From NCBI GenBank assembly GCA_022710255.1, contig JAKLHG010000007.1, positions 6,554 through 20,950 of the forward strand: 14,397 nucleotides of DNA. Reading direction: 5' to 3'. The notes under the pieces were generated by a model. That model was given only the letters and a program-made list of their open reading frames with translations. It ran no database searches and was not told the origin of the DNA. The first letter of the stretch is position 1. Every line of letters starts with the position of its first letter. The DNA is from Candidatus Hydrogenedentota bacterium (GTDB lineage: Bacteria > Hydrogenedentota > Hydrogenedentia > Hydrogenedentales > CAITNO01). Position numbers and translations under genes: made by a program. Shown piece after piece: positions 13,660 to 14,397 of the stretch.

Positions 13660-14397
13660 CTAGCGAAACTGCCGTGCCCAGGCCTCCATACGCGTGTCTT
13701 CATTGCGGATGCGCCATCGTATCAACCGCTGGCAGTATTCGGCGACCAGAGGCGCATAGTCCGCGCGGCCTGCGAGATTCTCAAATTCTCCCGGATCACA
13801 CTGCAAATCAAAAAGTTGCGGCGGCATAGATTCCTCTCCAAACTGCACATACTTGAAATGCGCATCACGCACCAGCCACAAGCGGCAGGTTTCGGGAATC
13901 ACCCCCTCGGTGTGTCGCAGCAGGTTATAGTAGTAAAACTCGTAGAATATCTCGCGCTTAAAGGCCGCCCCTGGCTTGCCCCGCACATATTCCAGCACGC
14001 TCTTCCCCTGAAAACGGGGATGAGGGGGAAGATCCAGGTAGCTGCAGATGGTTGGAGCGATATCCACCCCTTCAACAAAACCGTCCATAAGGTCGCCCCG
14101 GGTCGCATCCGCTTCCCGGCCCGGGTCACGGATAATCATGGGCACCCGTATGGCCGCGTCATAGAAATGCGGCTTGCCCGCAAGATAATGGTCTCCAAGA
14201 TAGGTGCCGTGGTCAGAACTGAAAATAATCAGGGTATTGTCCCACTGGCCGGAGGACTTTAAATACGCGAATAACAGGCCAATACAGTCATCCAGTTCCG
14301 TTATCATGCCATAGTAGCACGCGCGCATTTCCCGCCATTCCGACTCCGCAAACAATTCTTTCTGGCTCCAATTATTCAGGCAGCGCGAGATATACGG
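13660..14397 (-). CDS. Sulfatase (arylsulfatase family), N-terminus outside window
   Basis: The frame is open to the right edge, giving the C-terminal 245 residues, ending TAG at 13660-13662. Numbered from the edge, IIFSSDHGTYLGDH (57-70) carries the metal-binding Asp62-His63 and GKPHFYDAAIRVPMII (74-89) carries the active-site Lys75. VDIAPTICSYLDLPPHPRFQ (111-130) and QLFDLQCDPGEFENLAG (194-210) are standard sulfatase C-terminal motifs. The Cys/Ser-x-Pro-x-Arg maturation site and any signal peptide lie outside the window, so whether it is a formylglycine enzyme cannot be seen. SDHG instead of GDNG shows it is a different subfamily from the sulfatase at 4589-6001. It converges on the M48 gene with the palindromic element in between. 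Confidence 0.9.
   Translation of the reverse strand, partial: PYISRCLNNWSQKELFAESEWREMRACYYGMITELDDCIGLLFAYLKSSGQWDNTLIIFSSDHGTYLGDHYLAGKPHFYDAAIRVPMIIRDPGREADATRGDLMDGFVEGVDIAPTICSYLDLPPHPRFQGKSVLEYVRGKPGAAFKREIFYEFYYYNLLRHTEGVIPETCRLWLVRDAHFKYVQFGEESMPPQLFDLQCDPGEFENLAGRADYAPLVAEYCQRLIRWRIRNEDTRMEAWARQFR

Overview
The window looks like chromosomal DNA from a heterotrophic, glycan-degrading bacterium of the type seen in Hydrogenedentota, Lentisphaerota, Planctomycetota or Verrucomicrobiota. The evidence is a prepilin with the N-terminus GFTLIELLVVIAIIGILAAI followed by an LPALARAREAARR-type helix, two formylglycine-type sulfatase-family proteins, three enzymes with twin-arginine leaders (sulfatase, TIM-barrel isomerase, Gfo/Idh oxidoreductase) and a tandem DUF1080 protein. 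The prepilin helix reminds me most of Hydrogenedentota. This placement is inference from family content; no rRNA or other phylogenetic marker except purN is present.

Layout from left to right. 1-560 (-): 5' part of a type II secretion/type IV pilin-like prepilin, cut by the window edge. 561-925: gene-free, with three short palindromes between an 11-C and a 13-C run. 926-4379 (-): complete ribose-type sugar ABC importer operon in the order binding lipoprotein, double-ABC ATPase, permease; both junctions overlap by 4 bp and a good sigma70-type promoter lies just upstream. 4589-6001 (-): exported sulfatase. 6211-8896 (+): tight three-gene operon of a Tat-exported sugar isomerase/epimerase-like protein, a Tat-exported Gfo/Idh/MocA oxidoreductase and a MerR-type regulator with a strongly acidic tail. 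8897-9272: gene-free, with a large inverted array of a 9-nt repeat and an intrinsic terminator. 9273-10382 (-): secreted protein with two DUF1080 domains. 10477-11091 (-): purN. 11362-12492 (+): secreted PHP-domain metallohydrolase. 12662-13492 (+): M48 metalloprotease lipoprotein. 13494-13633: palindromic MITE-like element. 13660-14397 (-): C-terminal part of a second sulfatase, cut by the window edge.

Working model (inference): extracytoplasmic sulfatases desulfate a glycan; the oxidoreductase, TIM-barrel protein and DUF1080 protein act on sugars or glycosides, perhaps through 3-keto intermediates; the ABC importer takes up a released monosaccharide. purN, the M48 protease and the prepilin are probably unrelated housekeeping or envelope genes. 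The three most unusual intergenic regions each carry repeated or palindromic DNA. No rRNA, tRNA, CRISPR array, transposase or phage gene was seen.
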